This document shows positions 1-11,057 of a DNA stretch of 64,000 bases, piece after piece (within the stretch, counting starts at the first letter, position 1; each line of letters starts with the position of its first letter). The position numbers and the translations under genes are program-made. The DNA comes from Amphimedon queenslandica. Taxonomy: Eukaryota; Porifera; Demospongiae; Haplosclerida; Niphatidae. The notes below the pieces were generated by a model that was given only the letters and a program-made list of their open reading frames with translations, did no database searches and had not been told where the DNA came from. The stretch covers positions 5,827-69,826 of the forward strand of contig NW_003546384.1 in the NCBI RefSeq assembly GCF_000090795.2, in the 5' to 3' direction.

Positions 1-175
1 GTGATGCCACAAATTTTCCATTTTTGAAATTCCCTGCAGCAGAGTCGGATTCTATTACTTTTCCTCTCTCTGCCTCCATTTTCTCTGCCACTATCATGGC
101 CATTGGAGAGCGACAAGAGTTCCCTGAGCATACAAAGAGTAGTTTGCTCGGGGTTGATGGCTTGACCATTTCCAT
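1..175 (-). CDS. Low-molecular-weight protein tyrosine phosphatase-like, 5' part
   Basis: The minus strand reads open from ATG at 175 to the window edge (58 codons). Residues 12-25 read LLFVCSGNSCRSPM. This contains the CX5R phosphate-binding loop of the low-molecular-weight tyrosine phosphatase/arsenate-reductase fold (consensus V-C-x-G-N-x-C-R-S-P), with the nucleophile Cys at residue 16 (bases 128-130) and Arg at residue 22. Family members begin a few residues before this loop, which supports the ATG at 175; an in-frame ATG at 169 is an alternative. The text that follows (AEKMEAERGKVIESDSAA) fits the helix and the 'ESAG' strand after the loop. The acid Asp and the C-terminal part lie left of the window. 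Substrate is unknown; the loop supports phosphoester or arsenate chemistry. A plus-strand open frame over the same bases is its shadow. Confidence 0.75.
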   Translation of the reverse strand, partial: MEMVKPSTPSKLLFVCSGNSCRSPMAMIVAEKMEAERGKVIESDSAAGNFKNGKFVAS

Positions 176-200
176 ATTTGGCTGTATTATGTTATTTGTC

Positions 201-240
<40 letters not shown>

Positions 241-533
241 TAAGGAGACAGCAATTGACTGTCAATTGCTGTCTTGCATGTAACGGTAGTCTATTTTACA
301 TGTCGTTATTTTACTTTTTACGTAGCACAAGGACATCATTATGTATCAGGAAATTAAATTAAAAATTTGGAGTGATTTTGGGACTATTTTTTGGAAAAAA
401 ATAATAGGCTATAGCCTTTGCTTTTTTTTTCAAAAATTGGCTCGTTTTTAATTCTGACAAAGAAACATTGCTGTGTACATGTAGCCGTTAGTGTTGTGTG
501 TAGTATTTTATTTAATTTTCTTTTCATTTTTAG
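176..533. other. Non-coding gap with CT microsatellite and satellite fragment
   Basis: A CT dinucleotide run occupies about 204-235. Bases around 300-455 resemble the 177-bp satellite family (the 'aaaatttggagtgattttgg' and 'ggctatagcctttg' text also seen near 57160-57210). No first exon for the nucleoporin is evident here, so its 5' exons probably lie left of the window. In that case the phosphatase gene would sit inside one of its introns. Confidence 0.5.
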
Positions 534-3500
534 GTTCTCTATCATTTAAAGCTCAGCCAGTATCTCTCCCTCCGCCCTCTTCCGTCCCACCAGCTCCGCC
601 TGCTTTATCAAAACCTGCTGGGAGCCTCGTGGACGCCCTCAAGAAACCAGAGTACCAGATTGAAAACATCCGTAAAGAAGCGAAACAAAAGAGTGTCCTG
701 GCCCCATCTACTGCCTCTCTTGTGGGTGGGGAGACCAAAGGATTATCTGTTCCTCCTCTCAAGCCATTAAAGGATGTTCCTCTTATTGTTCCCACGTCCA
801 ACTGGTCCTGTGACTCTTGTTGGGTATCAAATAAAAGTGATACTAATAAGTGTATGGCATGTGGTGCGTCTCAACCCTCGGGCATTAGAAAGAAAGCTGT
901 TGCTTTCTCTACTCCTTCAGTAACCGACGCTCCCTCTGGGGGGCTGAAATTTCCCTCTGGGGGAAGTTTAACCAGTACTTCTGGGGGGCTGAAATTACCC
1001 ACTGGGGGAAGTCTAACCAGTACTTCTGGGGGGCTGAAATTACCTACGGGGGGAAGTCTAATCGGTACTTCTGGGGGGTCAAAACTTCCTACAGGTAACT
1101 TGACTGGTGAAGTAAAATTACCTCAGGGGGGCAATGTAATGTTAGCTCCCAGTGGTCGTATTTTTAGCAGCTCTGGACCTCCTTCCTCTGCATCTACCAG
1201 TACTAATATTGCGTCATCTAGTGGGAGTGGCTTCAAGTTATCAAGTGGTGGACTGTCTAACGTACAACCACCCACGCTTGTTACTCCTAACACTAAATCT
1301 ACTGTCGTGCCTCTCAGCAGTCTAGCCCCGCCCACTTCTAATTGGGAGTGCCCAGTCTGTATGATCAGTAATACTAAAGACTCTGATACTTGTGTTGCTT
1401 GTGGTGCTAAAAGATCCTCTGGTACCAGTATTGATAACAAGGGAAGTGGAACAGGGTTTTTGAAACCTGGTGGAAAGTGGGAGTGTCCCACTTGTATGCT
1501 CCTCAACGATCCAAGCAAAGATTCTTGTCCGGCTTGTGAGACTCCACGACCTGGAGCAACTGCCAAAACCAGTCAGACCAGTTTAAACTCGAGTGTGAAA
1601 CCTGTCCAGTTTGGTGATGGAGGTGGAATGAAGCTTGGAGGAGGAGGAGGAGGGTTGCTTTTGACTGGTACTAGTGGTAAACCAACATTACAGATTGCAT
1701 CTGGAGGGGGTTTAAAATTAGGAGGAGGGGGTTTAAAGTTAGGAGGAGGGGGCCTAAATATATTTGGTGGAATTTCGTCTCAGTCCCAATCAGTCTCTAC
1801 TAATAATACAAACACTAGTCAGTCAGTTACATTAGGAGTTACTACTCAATCTACAACTACTTCTTCATCTCAGACTAATGTATCTGTTTCTTCTTTTATA
1901 CCTCCAAATGTCACTACTGGCTCATCTCTTCTCTCCTCGTCGTCTCTCCCTACTGCTCCCTCTCTCTTACCTCCTGCAGCTACCAAACCTTCTCTTTTTG
2001 GACAGTCACTAGTCACGGCTGCTCCTTCTCCTCTCTCTACTGCTTCTAGTGCTACTCCTCCTCTTTCACTGGGAGGTAGTGTGTCGTTGTCTAGTGGTCT
2101 AACCAGTACCACTGGGACTCCGTTGTTTATGCAAAGTCAGCAACCAGTTTCGGGTCCTAGTACTACATTCACGCTCCCTAAATCCGATTTCAATAAGGGG
2201 GCCCTCTCGGGGTTGAAATTTGAAACCCCGCCCCCTCCAGTCCTCACCACTGCATCAAGCGAAGGATCAACTCAATCTCAACCTATATCAGTTACTCCTT
2301 CTTCTGGTTTTTCTACTTTACCTACTACTTCTGTTGGGGCTTCGCTGTTTCAGTCTTTTCTGACTCCGCCTGCTTCCGCTCCTGCTTCCACAGCGACCGT
2401 GTTTGGTAAGCCCCCTGGAGGAGGAGGGGACGGACAGAAGCTGCTGTTTGGAGTACCCAGTCAAGGTTTGCTGTTGTGTACTTGTTTGTACAATTTAAAA
2501 AAATACTTCTTTTGTGGCAAAATTATGAAGTTACTCAAAAAATTGGGCAAAAGTCTCTGTACTATAGTACAATTTTCAGTATTTATTATTATTAAGCTCC
2601 ATTCATAATTCTTGCTGCCACCATTCGATTGGTAGTATGGATTCGCTTGTGGAGCATAATAAATCATAATGTCACTTACTCACTGCATCAGCATGTGTGA
2701 TAATCACATGCTTGTCATGTGACCTGCTAATAGTGATGTACATGTATACATGTGTTATATTTTGTTATGCATACATTGTGACTATTGTTATTGTTTTTTA
2801 TCTTTTGTGCATTAGGTTCTGCTCCAGTGTCTAAAGCCCCAGCTCCTCCATCTTTATTCCCACCAATTATTGGAACAGGAATGGGTTCTGGAGGAATGGG
2901 AAATACAGGAATGAAAACTGGAGGAATGGAAATGAGTGGTGCAGGAATGAACTCTGGAGGAATCAGGATGAGTCCTGGAGGAATTGGAATGAGTTCTGGA
3001 GGAACGGGAATGAGTTTGAAAGGAATGGGAATGAGTACTGGAGGAATAGGAATGAGTGGTGCAGGAATGAACTCTGGAGGAATCAGAATAAATTCTGGTG
3101 GAACAGGAATGAGCTCTGGAGGAATGGGAATGAGTTCAGGAGGAATGGGAATGAGTTCAGGAGGAACGGGAATGAGTTCAGGAGGGACGGGAATGAGTTC
3201 AGGAGGAACAGGAATGAGTTCAGGAGGAATGGGAATGAGTTCAGGAGGAATGGGAATGAGTGGTACAGGAATGAACTCTAGAGTAATGAACACTGGAGGA
3301 ATTGGAATGAGTTCTGGAGGAACAGGAATGAGTTCTGGAGGAATGGGAATGAGTTCAGGAGGAACAGGAATCGGAATGAGTTCTGGAGGAATTGGAATGA
3401 GTTCTGGAGGAATTGGAATGAGTTCAGGAGGAACAGGAATCGGAATGAGTTCTGGAGGAACGGGAATGAGTTCTGGGGGAATGAGTACTAACTTATTTGG

Positions 3501-3894
3501 AAATCCTACTCCTGGGGGTCAAACCAGTACCACTTCTGGTTTCAATTTTAGCATGAAACCTAATCTAAACTTTGGAAACTCATCACCCTCCCCTTCAACT
3601 TTTCAGTTTGGATCCAACCAGCAACAACAGCACCCGTTACAACAAGGACAGAATGTATTCCAGCAACAGCAGCAGCCATTACAACAGGGATTACAGCAAG
3701 GACAGAATGTGTTACAGCAACAGCAGCAGCCATTACAGCAAGGACAGAATGTGTTACAGCAGCAAGGTGGTACCATGCCCTTTGGAATGGGTTCTCAGGG
3801 TATTGGAATGGGAGGGGGAGGGTTTTCTGTCGGTAGTGATTTGGCCAGAGGCAAACGACCAATTAAAAAAGCTGTTAGAAGACACAGAACTTAA
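534..3894 (+). CDS. NUP153: Nup153-like FG nucleoporin, two 3' exons
   Basis: Exons are 534-2465 and 2816-3894. Both splice sites are phase 1 and rejoin as VPSQ-GSAPVSK. Three RanBP2-type zinc fingers (W-x-C-x2-C-x10-C-x2-C) lie at about 800-870, 1340-1410 and 1475-1545. In vertebrates such fingers in Nup153 bind Ran. They are followed by Ser/Thr/Gly-rich text with at least nine FG motifs, among them IFGG, LFGQ, VFGK, LFGV, LFGN, FQFG and PFGM. The last exon carries a Gly-Met-Ser repeat and Gln-rich blocks, and ends in a basic tail (KRPIKKAVRRHRT) like the Nup153 C-terminus. Nup153 belongs to the nuclear basket of the pore and docks import complexes. The 5' exons (nuclear-envelope targeting region) are absent, because the model opens at an acceptor. 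An AATAAA lies at 4097-4102. Confidence 0.85.
2880..3490 (+). repeat. Coding 21-bp minisatellite (GMSSGG[T/I/M])
   Basis: Inside the last nucleoporin exon, units of 21 bases encode a seven-residue motif of the type GTGMSSG. There are roughly 25-30 imperfect copies, with some units changed to GMNSGG or shortened. Neighbouring units at 3100-3260 are almost identical at DNA level, which points to recent expansion. The frame stays open throughout. Confidence 0.9.
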
Positions 3895-3922
3895 TTAGCT
3901 TTCTTTTATCTCACTCTCTCTC

Positions 3923-3924
<2 letters not shown>

Positions 3925-3995
<71 letters not shown>
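3925..3995. repeat. TTA trinucleotide microsatellite
   Basis: An almost pure (TTA)n run of about 70 bases starts 30 bases after the nucleoporin stop, in its 3' UTR. Confidence 0.9.
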
Positions 3996-4096
3996 GTAAA
4001 AAAGTTGATGACTGATTGGTTTTGTGATTTGTTATGTATGTGTATCAAAAACTGCTCAATTGTTTTCTTTTGTTTTCATCTTTGTTTTGAAAGAAA

Positions 4097-4102
4097 AATA
4101 AA
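4097..4102 (+). terminator. Polyadenylation signal of the nucleoporin gene
   Basis: Canonical AATAAA about 200 bases after the stop codon and 120 bases before the next gene's ATG. Confidence 0.6.
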
Positions 4103-4222
4103 AACATTTGATATAATAATTCATTAATAATAAGATTATAGAGTGCATATCTATTGTAACTTGATTATATAAATTTTATTTTATTGTTCATCAAGGCCAC
4201 ACCTTTCATTATTAATTTGAAA

Positions 4223-7096
4223 ATGTCGGTTGACTACATTTCCTATTTTGTTAGCGGTATCGTTGCAGTTGGGGGGATATTTGGCTTTGTTAAAGCAGGT
4301 AACATGAAATATATATAATATTTATTAAAAAGTATATTTATTGTTATAATTATATTTATTTTGTAGGCAGTTTTATGTCCTTGGGGAGTGGCCTCCTCTT
4401 TGGTTCCTTGATTGCTTACGGGGCTTACAGGGTATCTGCCAATCCAAAGGACTTTGCCTTTTTAGCAAGTGGGTATCTTTTGTACATTTTTGTAATTTGG
4501 AGAGCTCAAAGTTGTAATTTGGAGAGCTTGTAATTTGGAGATCTCGTAATTTGGAGAGCTCGTAATTTGGAGAGCTCGTAATTTGGAGAGCTCGTAATTT
4601 GGAGAGCTCGTAATTTGGAGAGCTCGTAATTTGGAGAGCTCGTAATTTGTAGAGCTTGTAATTTTGGAGAGCTCATAATTTGTAGAGCTTGTAATTTTGG
4701 AGAGCTTGTAATTTGGAGAGCTTGTAATTTGGAGAGCTTGTAAATTTGGAGGGATAAAATAGAAATTTTTTGGGTTTAATTTGACAAATTTGTGGCCATG
4801 TGTTATTGAGCATGCACGAAACGGCGGATTTTATTTTTGGCTAATTTTTAAAAATATAATTTTAATTTGTAGTTGTTTGTTGTTTATTGGCTACAACAAT
4901 GGGATATCGCTACTTCAAAACAGGAAAGTTTATGCCAGCTGGTCTTGTAGCTTCGATAAGGTGAGGGTAGCCACGCAGTGCTATTAATTCTATTGTTATG
5001 TTATGCCAAAAATGTTTAAACTTAAAATCTAATAAAAATGGCCGTAACTTGAAAAATTTTAAGTCAGAATCAGCTTAAACTTTCTGCATAGTATAAGTAC
5101 ATTAATATGTATCAGAAAATGTAATAAAAATTGGGTGTCATTTTTTGGCCATTTTTCGGAAAAAACCATGGGCTATAGTACAGGGAGTTTTTCAGATTTT
5201 GGTCCATTTTTTAAAATGGCGGTAACTTTAAAAATTTAAGTCGGAATCGGCTCAAACTTGCTACACAGCATAAGTACATTAATATGTATCAGAAAATGTA
5301 ATAAAAATTGGGTGTCATTTTTTGGCCATTTTTCGGAAAAAACCATGGGCTATAGTACAGGGATTTTTTCAGATTTTGGTCCATTTTTTAAAATGGCCGT
5401 AACTTTTAAAATTTAAGTCGGAATCAGCTCAAACTTTCTACACAGCATAAGTACATTAATATGTATCAGAAAATGTAATAAAAATTGGGTGTCATTTTTT
5501 GGCCATTTTTCGGAAAAAACCATGGGCTATAGTACAGGGATTTTTTCAGATTTTGGTCCATTTTTTAAAATGGCCGTAACTTTTAAAATTTAAGTCGGAA
5601 TCAGCTCAAACTTTCTACACAGCATAAGTACATTAATATGTATCAAAAAATGTAATAAAAATTGGGTGTCATTTTTTGGCCATTTTTCGGAAAAAACCAT
5701 GGGCTATAGTACAGGGATTTTTTCAGATTTTGGTCCATTTTTTAAAATGACCGTAACTTTTAAAATTTAAGTCGGAATCAGCTCAAACTTTCTACACAGC
5801 ATAAGTACATTAATATGTATCAGAAAATGTAATAAAAATTGGGTGTCATTTTTTGGCCATTTTTCGGAAAAAACCATGGGCTATAGTACAGGGATTTTTT
5901 CAGATTTTGGTCCATTTTTTAAAATGGCGGTAACTTTAAAAATTTAAGTCGGAATTGGCTCAAACTTGCTACACAGCAAAAGTACATCAATATGTATTAG
6001 AAAATGTAATAAAAATTGGGTGTGATTTTTTGGCCATTTTTCAGAAAAAACCATGGGCTATAGTACAGGGATTTTTTCAGATTTTGGTCCATTTTTTAAA
6101 ATGGCCGTAACTTTTAAAATTTAAGTCGGAATCAGCTCAAACTTTCTACACAGCATAAGTACATTAATATGTATCAAAAAATGTAATAAAAATTGGGTGT
6201 CATTTTTTGGCCATTTTTCGGAAAAAACCATGGGCTATAGTACAGGGATTTTTTCAGATTTTGGTCCATTTTTTAAAATGGCCGTAACTTTTAAAATTTA
6301 AGTCGGAATCAGCTCAAACTTTCTACACAGCATAAGTACATTAATATGTATCAGAAAATGTAATAAAAATTGGGTGTCATTTTTTGGCCATTTTTCGGAA
6401 AAAACCATGGGCTATAGTACAGGGATTTTTTCAGATTTTGGTCCATTTTTTAAAATGGCGGTAACTTTAAAAATTTAAGTCGGAATTGGCTCAAACTTGC
6501 TACACAGCAAAAGTACATCAATATGTATTAGAAAATGTAATAAAAATTGGGTGTGATTTTTTGGCCATTTTTCAGAAAAAACCATAGGCTATAGTACAGA
6601 GATTTTTTCAGATTTTGGCCTATTTTTTAAAATGGCGGTAACTTTAAAAATTTAAGTCGGAATCGGCTCAAACTTGCTACACAGCATAAGTACATCAATA
6701 TGTATTAGAAAATGTAATAAAAATTGGGTGTGATTTTTTGGCCATTTTTTAGAAAAAACCATGGGCTATAGTACAGGGATTTTTTCAGATTTTGGCCCAT
6801 TTTTTAAAATGGCGGTAACTTTAAAAATTTAAGTCGGAATCAGCTCAAACTTGCTACACAGTATAAGTACATCAATATGTATCAGAAAATGTAATAAAAA
6901 TTGGGGGTAATTTTTTGGCCAATTTTCGGAAAAAACCATTATAGTACAGGGATTTTTTCAGATTTTGGCTCATTTTTAAAAGGGCCATAACTCGAAAAAT
7001 TGAATTGGAATCAGCTCAAAATTTCTATTTTCGAACTTTCCTAATAGTTTATTGCAAGTCCTAAGGTTTGGAGCAAGATACCTTCAGCAATCGTAA
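4223..7096 (+). CDS. TMEM14: TMEM14 family membrane protein
   Basis: Four exons: 4223-4298, 4367-4468, 4873-4960 and 7048-7096, all GT/AG and phase-consistent. Together they give 104 residues (human TMEM14C has 112). Diagnostic family text is present in order: GGIFGFVKAGS near residue 17, LGSGLLFGSLIAYGAYRVS, NPKDFAFLA, then MGYRYFKTGKFMPAG and a last short helix SLLQVLRFGARYL. These fit the four-helix bundle of the family. TMEM14C is a mitochondrial inner-membrane protein linked to protoporphyrin import for haem synthesis; the exact substrate here is inferred only. Exon 2 must use the donor after GCAA (gtgggt); the donor four bases downstream breaks the frame. Introns 2 and 3 are both filled with tandem repeats. 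Confidence 0.9.
4491..4752 (+). repeat. 16-bp tandem repeat in TMEM14 intron 2
   Basis: About 16 copies of a unit like GTAATTTGGAGAGCTC. Central copies are identical and edge copies degenerate (AGCTTG variants). The array starts about 20 bases after the exon 2 donor and takes up most of the intron. Confidence 0.95.
5029..7018 (+). repeat. 177-bp satellite array in TMEM14 intron 3
   Basis: About eleven head-to-tail copies. The landmark 'taagtacatt' recurs at 5094, 5271, 5448 and 5625, exactly 177 bases apart. Each unit carries 'ctatagtacaggga', 'ggccgtaac', 'gtcggaatcagctcaaac' and 'aaaatgtaataaaaattggg'. Central copies differ by only a few bases and outer copies are more diverged. Two sub-types (cttttaaaattt / ctttaaaaattt) are interleaved, which suggests duplication of multi-unit blocks. 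It ends 30 bases before the last coding exon. Confidence 0.95.
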
Positions 7097-8228
7097 ATGA
7101 TGAAACTCGATCATTAATGATAAACAGTCATGTAAGGTTACAATACTATAACTGTTATTATCATTATTATCATCATTATTATTATTATTATTATTATTAT
7201 CATCATTATTATTATCATTATTATCTTACCTGTAATGTACATTGTACATGTATTTCAATTTCTTTCGATTGATATAAAATTATTTAAAAAAACATTTCAA
7301 ATCCTGCATCGCAGCTATGCACTAAAAAGCCATTCCATCACACACTAGTATAGAACCATCATTTTTATACTATTCACTATTCCGATATTATTTAAGACAT
7401 TTCCTATAGCTCCAAAAATAACTACTCTTTTGCATTTTTTTGTCTATATACCGTAGTTGACCTTTAATACTTTTCTGCTATACGATATCCTTAGCTGCAG
7501 TACATGTAAGCGGATGTTATTAATATTCATGACTCGATAAGGGCTGAAGTGCTTATACAGGTGCTGTGTTTGTATACTTGACTCTACCACCCGCCAGTAT
7601 AATACACACACTTCACTGCATCCTAATCTTCCTTGTTATGGGAGTATGGACTAGCTATCATAACAATCTGTATTCTGGAAGCTTTGTATAATAATAATAA
7701 TAACAACCATCTCTCCCTCCCTTTTCTAGTGTCTCCAGTACATGTACATGTACATGCACATGTATGACATGTGCCTGTTTTGAACTCTGAACATTAATTA
7801 TAGACATAGTTCAGATTAATTTGTTGCATTCCAATGATACTATTATTGGATGTTGTTATTTTAGATCAGTCTCACTGCCCTCCCCCTCTCTCTCTATATT
7901 AATCTTATTTTCTGTCTCTCTCTGTCTCTCTGTCTCTCTCTCTTTCTCTCTCTTTCTGTTACAAAGATGGTCATTCATCATTGTTGTTTGTTTCATCATT
8001 GTTTGTGATGTTCATTATAATTAATTTGATTGAAAACAAACTCAGTCAATATCCTCCATAAATTACCTAATCACTGAGCATGTGATTATGTAATTGACCC
8101 TAACCCAATGGTTTATTTATAAACTAGCTATCAGTCATGATACATGTACATGTACACACATTCTGAACTATAGCTATATCGCTGTACATGTACAACCAAC
8201 AGTGCATGATACTAATATGATGTGCTGT

Positions 8229-8410
8229 TGATCATAACCTGCTATTGTGGACACTCTAAAATAAGGACACCTCTATAATGAGGAGGGGTAGTATCAGTCC
8301 CAATACAATAGTAATGTGTATTAATGAGCCTCTGAAATAAGGACAGGTTCATAATCAGGAGCTAGGGTATTATTGGGTCCCAAGGTGTCCGGAATAGACA
8401 GGATTGACTG
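8229..8410. mobile_element. Degenerate MITE with 'GGACAC' terminal inverted repeats
   Basis: The left end reads (T)GATCATAACCTG..TGTGGACAC. The right end, reverse-complemented, reads CAGTCAATCCTGTCTATTCCGGACACC. The inside repeats 'aataaggaca' text. Same family as the intact element at 22117-22290 but diverged. Non-autonomous, no coding sequence. Confidence 0.55.
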
Positions 8411-11012
8411 TATTAAACTATAAAATTACATTAATTTTTATTAAATTTATTCTTCATCATCATGAATATAACTAATATTTCAATGACCGTCATTATCTAT
8501 TCATGTGTTGATTATTTCGTTTGAGCTGCCTCCTTTACCTCCAGCTGTCAGCTATGATAGTTTTAAAAGTATTCACACATACACAATATATTCTATTTGT
8601 TATTTCAATACATGACAGTATATACATAATGATATCCTATCTCCTCATTGGATAGATTTCTACATGTACATGTACTGTACAGAACTCCCTCCCATGTCTA
8701 CTGTGTGCATCCAGTACTACCTGATTCTGTGGGTTAAGTTGGTATAAATTATTTGATTCTGAGGTTGATACAGACACTTCCTTGCTCCTTCCCACTTTTT
8801 CTTGATAATTTTTAAGACTATTATTTAAGCCTTTTGCTCACTTTTCCCATGTCTCTATTTCATTGATATCTCATTAATATCTCATTGATATCTCACTAAT
8901 ATCTCATTGATATCTCACTGATATCTCATTAATATTTCTCATTTTCTCTCTCTTTTTTTACACGTCCACTTAACCTCTTCTCTCTCCTACTGCCCCCCCC
9001 TTTTCTTTAATTATTTTAAAATTAACCCTTCTCCTTTGCAATTACATGTAATCTTTCTTTTCTCATGCACACACACATATATTATTATTATAATAAAATT
9101 ATAAATTCCTTTTCTCTTGATTTTATCTTCATGTCTAATGTTTTTCATACCATCGGCCTTATCCTTCAGTGTATACAACTGGTACTATAATTTTGATAGC
9201 CTTCTTGAAATCATCCTCCAAGAATGATATCCACCCTCTCTCTGTCTAAATCAATTTCCTGTGATAAACACTATTTTGTGTATTTCGTGTGTGTGTTCAT
9301 AGTCTTCTGATGTCAGCTCCAGTACTATTGGTAATTGGTCTCTTTGTATTTTTAATTTTAAAATGATGATAATATTATGATTGCAGGCAATAGAGTAGAA
9401 TGTGATTGTTCTAAATGGAGCAACAAGAAGTAGTTTTGGTTGTACCCCATAGCACCTTATGGTACAGTAAAGACTTGCAATATTATATAATTCAGTGATA
9501 ATGCTTTTCAACCAGGGAGTTATTATATCCCTGTTTTCAATCATAATTTCATTCTTAGTAGCAGTCCATTGACTCTACAGTAATAGCAATATGTCCTTGA
9601 CTGCTGAATGAATATATACATGAAAGCATCTATCAGTTGTGTGTACATGTACATGTATATCCAATCCATACTTCATTTTACATGTACATGTACATGTACA
9701 TGTATTTCTATATAAGGAAAAAGGTTTGTCAGCTAATGCTACTGCTTCTATTACAATCTTAGTCACTGCAGCCATAGCAACTGTCTGACACCTATGAAAT
9801 AATCTCTTTGAGACTTGACCGCTTAGATATATCTTGCGACACCCTTGTATATCTTGGGATATCTCAGGATATTTATTTATACTTTTGTGGTAGTGTGCTG
9901 TATAGTTTTAAGATCAAAGGATTGTTATTTACTACTGATTGACATTCCTGAATTTGCTAAGCATGTTAAATTGCAATCATTTGGATTTATTGTGTCTGAT
10001 ACCTGGTATTGTAGCTATTGGATTTCAAGGATGTCATGAGTAGTTGATGCACACAGCTAGTACATGAATTAGTGAGCGTAATAGTAAGGAAGGACATGTC
10101 AGTTATATTGAGAATTGTAAAGAAAGGGAGAGAGGGAGGGGGAGAAAAGGGAGAGAGAGAGAGAAAGAGAGAGAGGGAGAGAGAAAGAGGGGAGGGAGAG
10201 AGAGAGAGAGAAGATAAAAAGATGCATATAAAGTTCAAAGCTTTCACAAAAGCTTGCCAACAATGTCCTCACTATCCTTTATCCATCACCTTCCATTAGA
10301 ACCCAGTTACATCATATGCTCCTCTTAATACCGTAAACACATGATCAGAGGATGAGTCCTCAACGTGCGTACACAAACACTCACTCACTTAGACACAATG
10401 ACCTTTAAACTGGTAGCGTTGCTTACCGTCAGATGAAAACTGTGAACCTACTGGGCCGACCTTATGTTGAGTATTAGTCAGATGCTTAGGTGGAATCTGC
10501 TGTCAAACAGAGGGTGTTTATTAGCCAGTGTTTCTGCCATTATTGCATAGAACAGCTGCTACTCAGCTGCCCATTGCGCCATATTTATTATTGTGACACG
10601 ACTGAGTTTAACCTTTTGATGTGGTGGTGTTTACTGGTCCCTAATGAAGAAGTGAGACCAGTGAGCCCATGCATGTATCATACGCCCACGCATTGCGACT
10701 CATTTCTAGGTCTTCAGACTCGATTAGTGTTGATCCCATTAGTTGTACTGGGGAACACGAGGACTGTACATAACGTGAGTGGTTTATCAGTGACAGCAGA
10801 TGTCAAGGCTGTATGAACGATTAAAAACTAGTATATGATACAATTTTAATGACATATTATTATGAATGAACATACAATGTTAGTACATGGATAGTATTCC
10901 ATTATTATTATTATGTGTAGTAGCATTGATACTAGGGTATGTATACAAATTGCAAAGCCATAGTCCTGTTAGCATTATAGAACATACAAAATTAATGAGT
11001 ATTAGTAAAAGG

Positions 11013-11057
11013 ACGGTCCCCCTGTGCTGTATTTCCAGTACAGCACAGGGGAGCTGT
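11013..11057. other. Perfect 13-bp hairpin
   Basis: Left arm 11019-11031 (CCCCTGTGCTGTA), loop of 7 bases, right arm 11039-11051 exactly complementary. After one mismatch the stem extends about five more pairs, including two G-U wobbles, to roughly 11013-11057. It could be a small structured RNA, the tip of a decayed transposon or chance. There is no flanking evidence for a transcript. Confidence 0.45.

Noticed and set aside
24-362. 112-codon plus-strand open frame at the left edge
   Set aside because: It ends in a CT run and overlaps the antisense phosphatase loop, which has a specific family match; the plus-strand product has none.
2727-3293. Antisense frame of Pro/Ile repeats (PPELIPI-type)
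   Set aside because: Mirror of the coding minisatellite; no start context, splice support or other content.
5029-7018. CRISPR-like regular spacing of repeats
   Set aside because: Units are 177 bp and adjoin directly with no unique spacers; eukaryotic context. It is a satellite array.
10490-10816. 108-codon open frame upstream of SoxC
   Set aside because: No recognisable domain and atypical composition; isolated in a gene-poor interval. Kept only as possible regulatory DNA.
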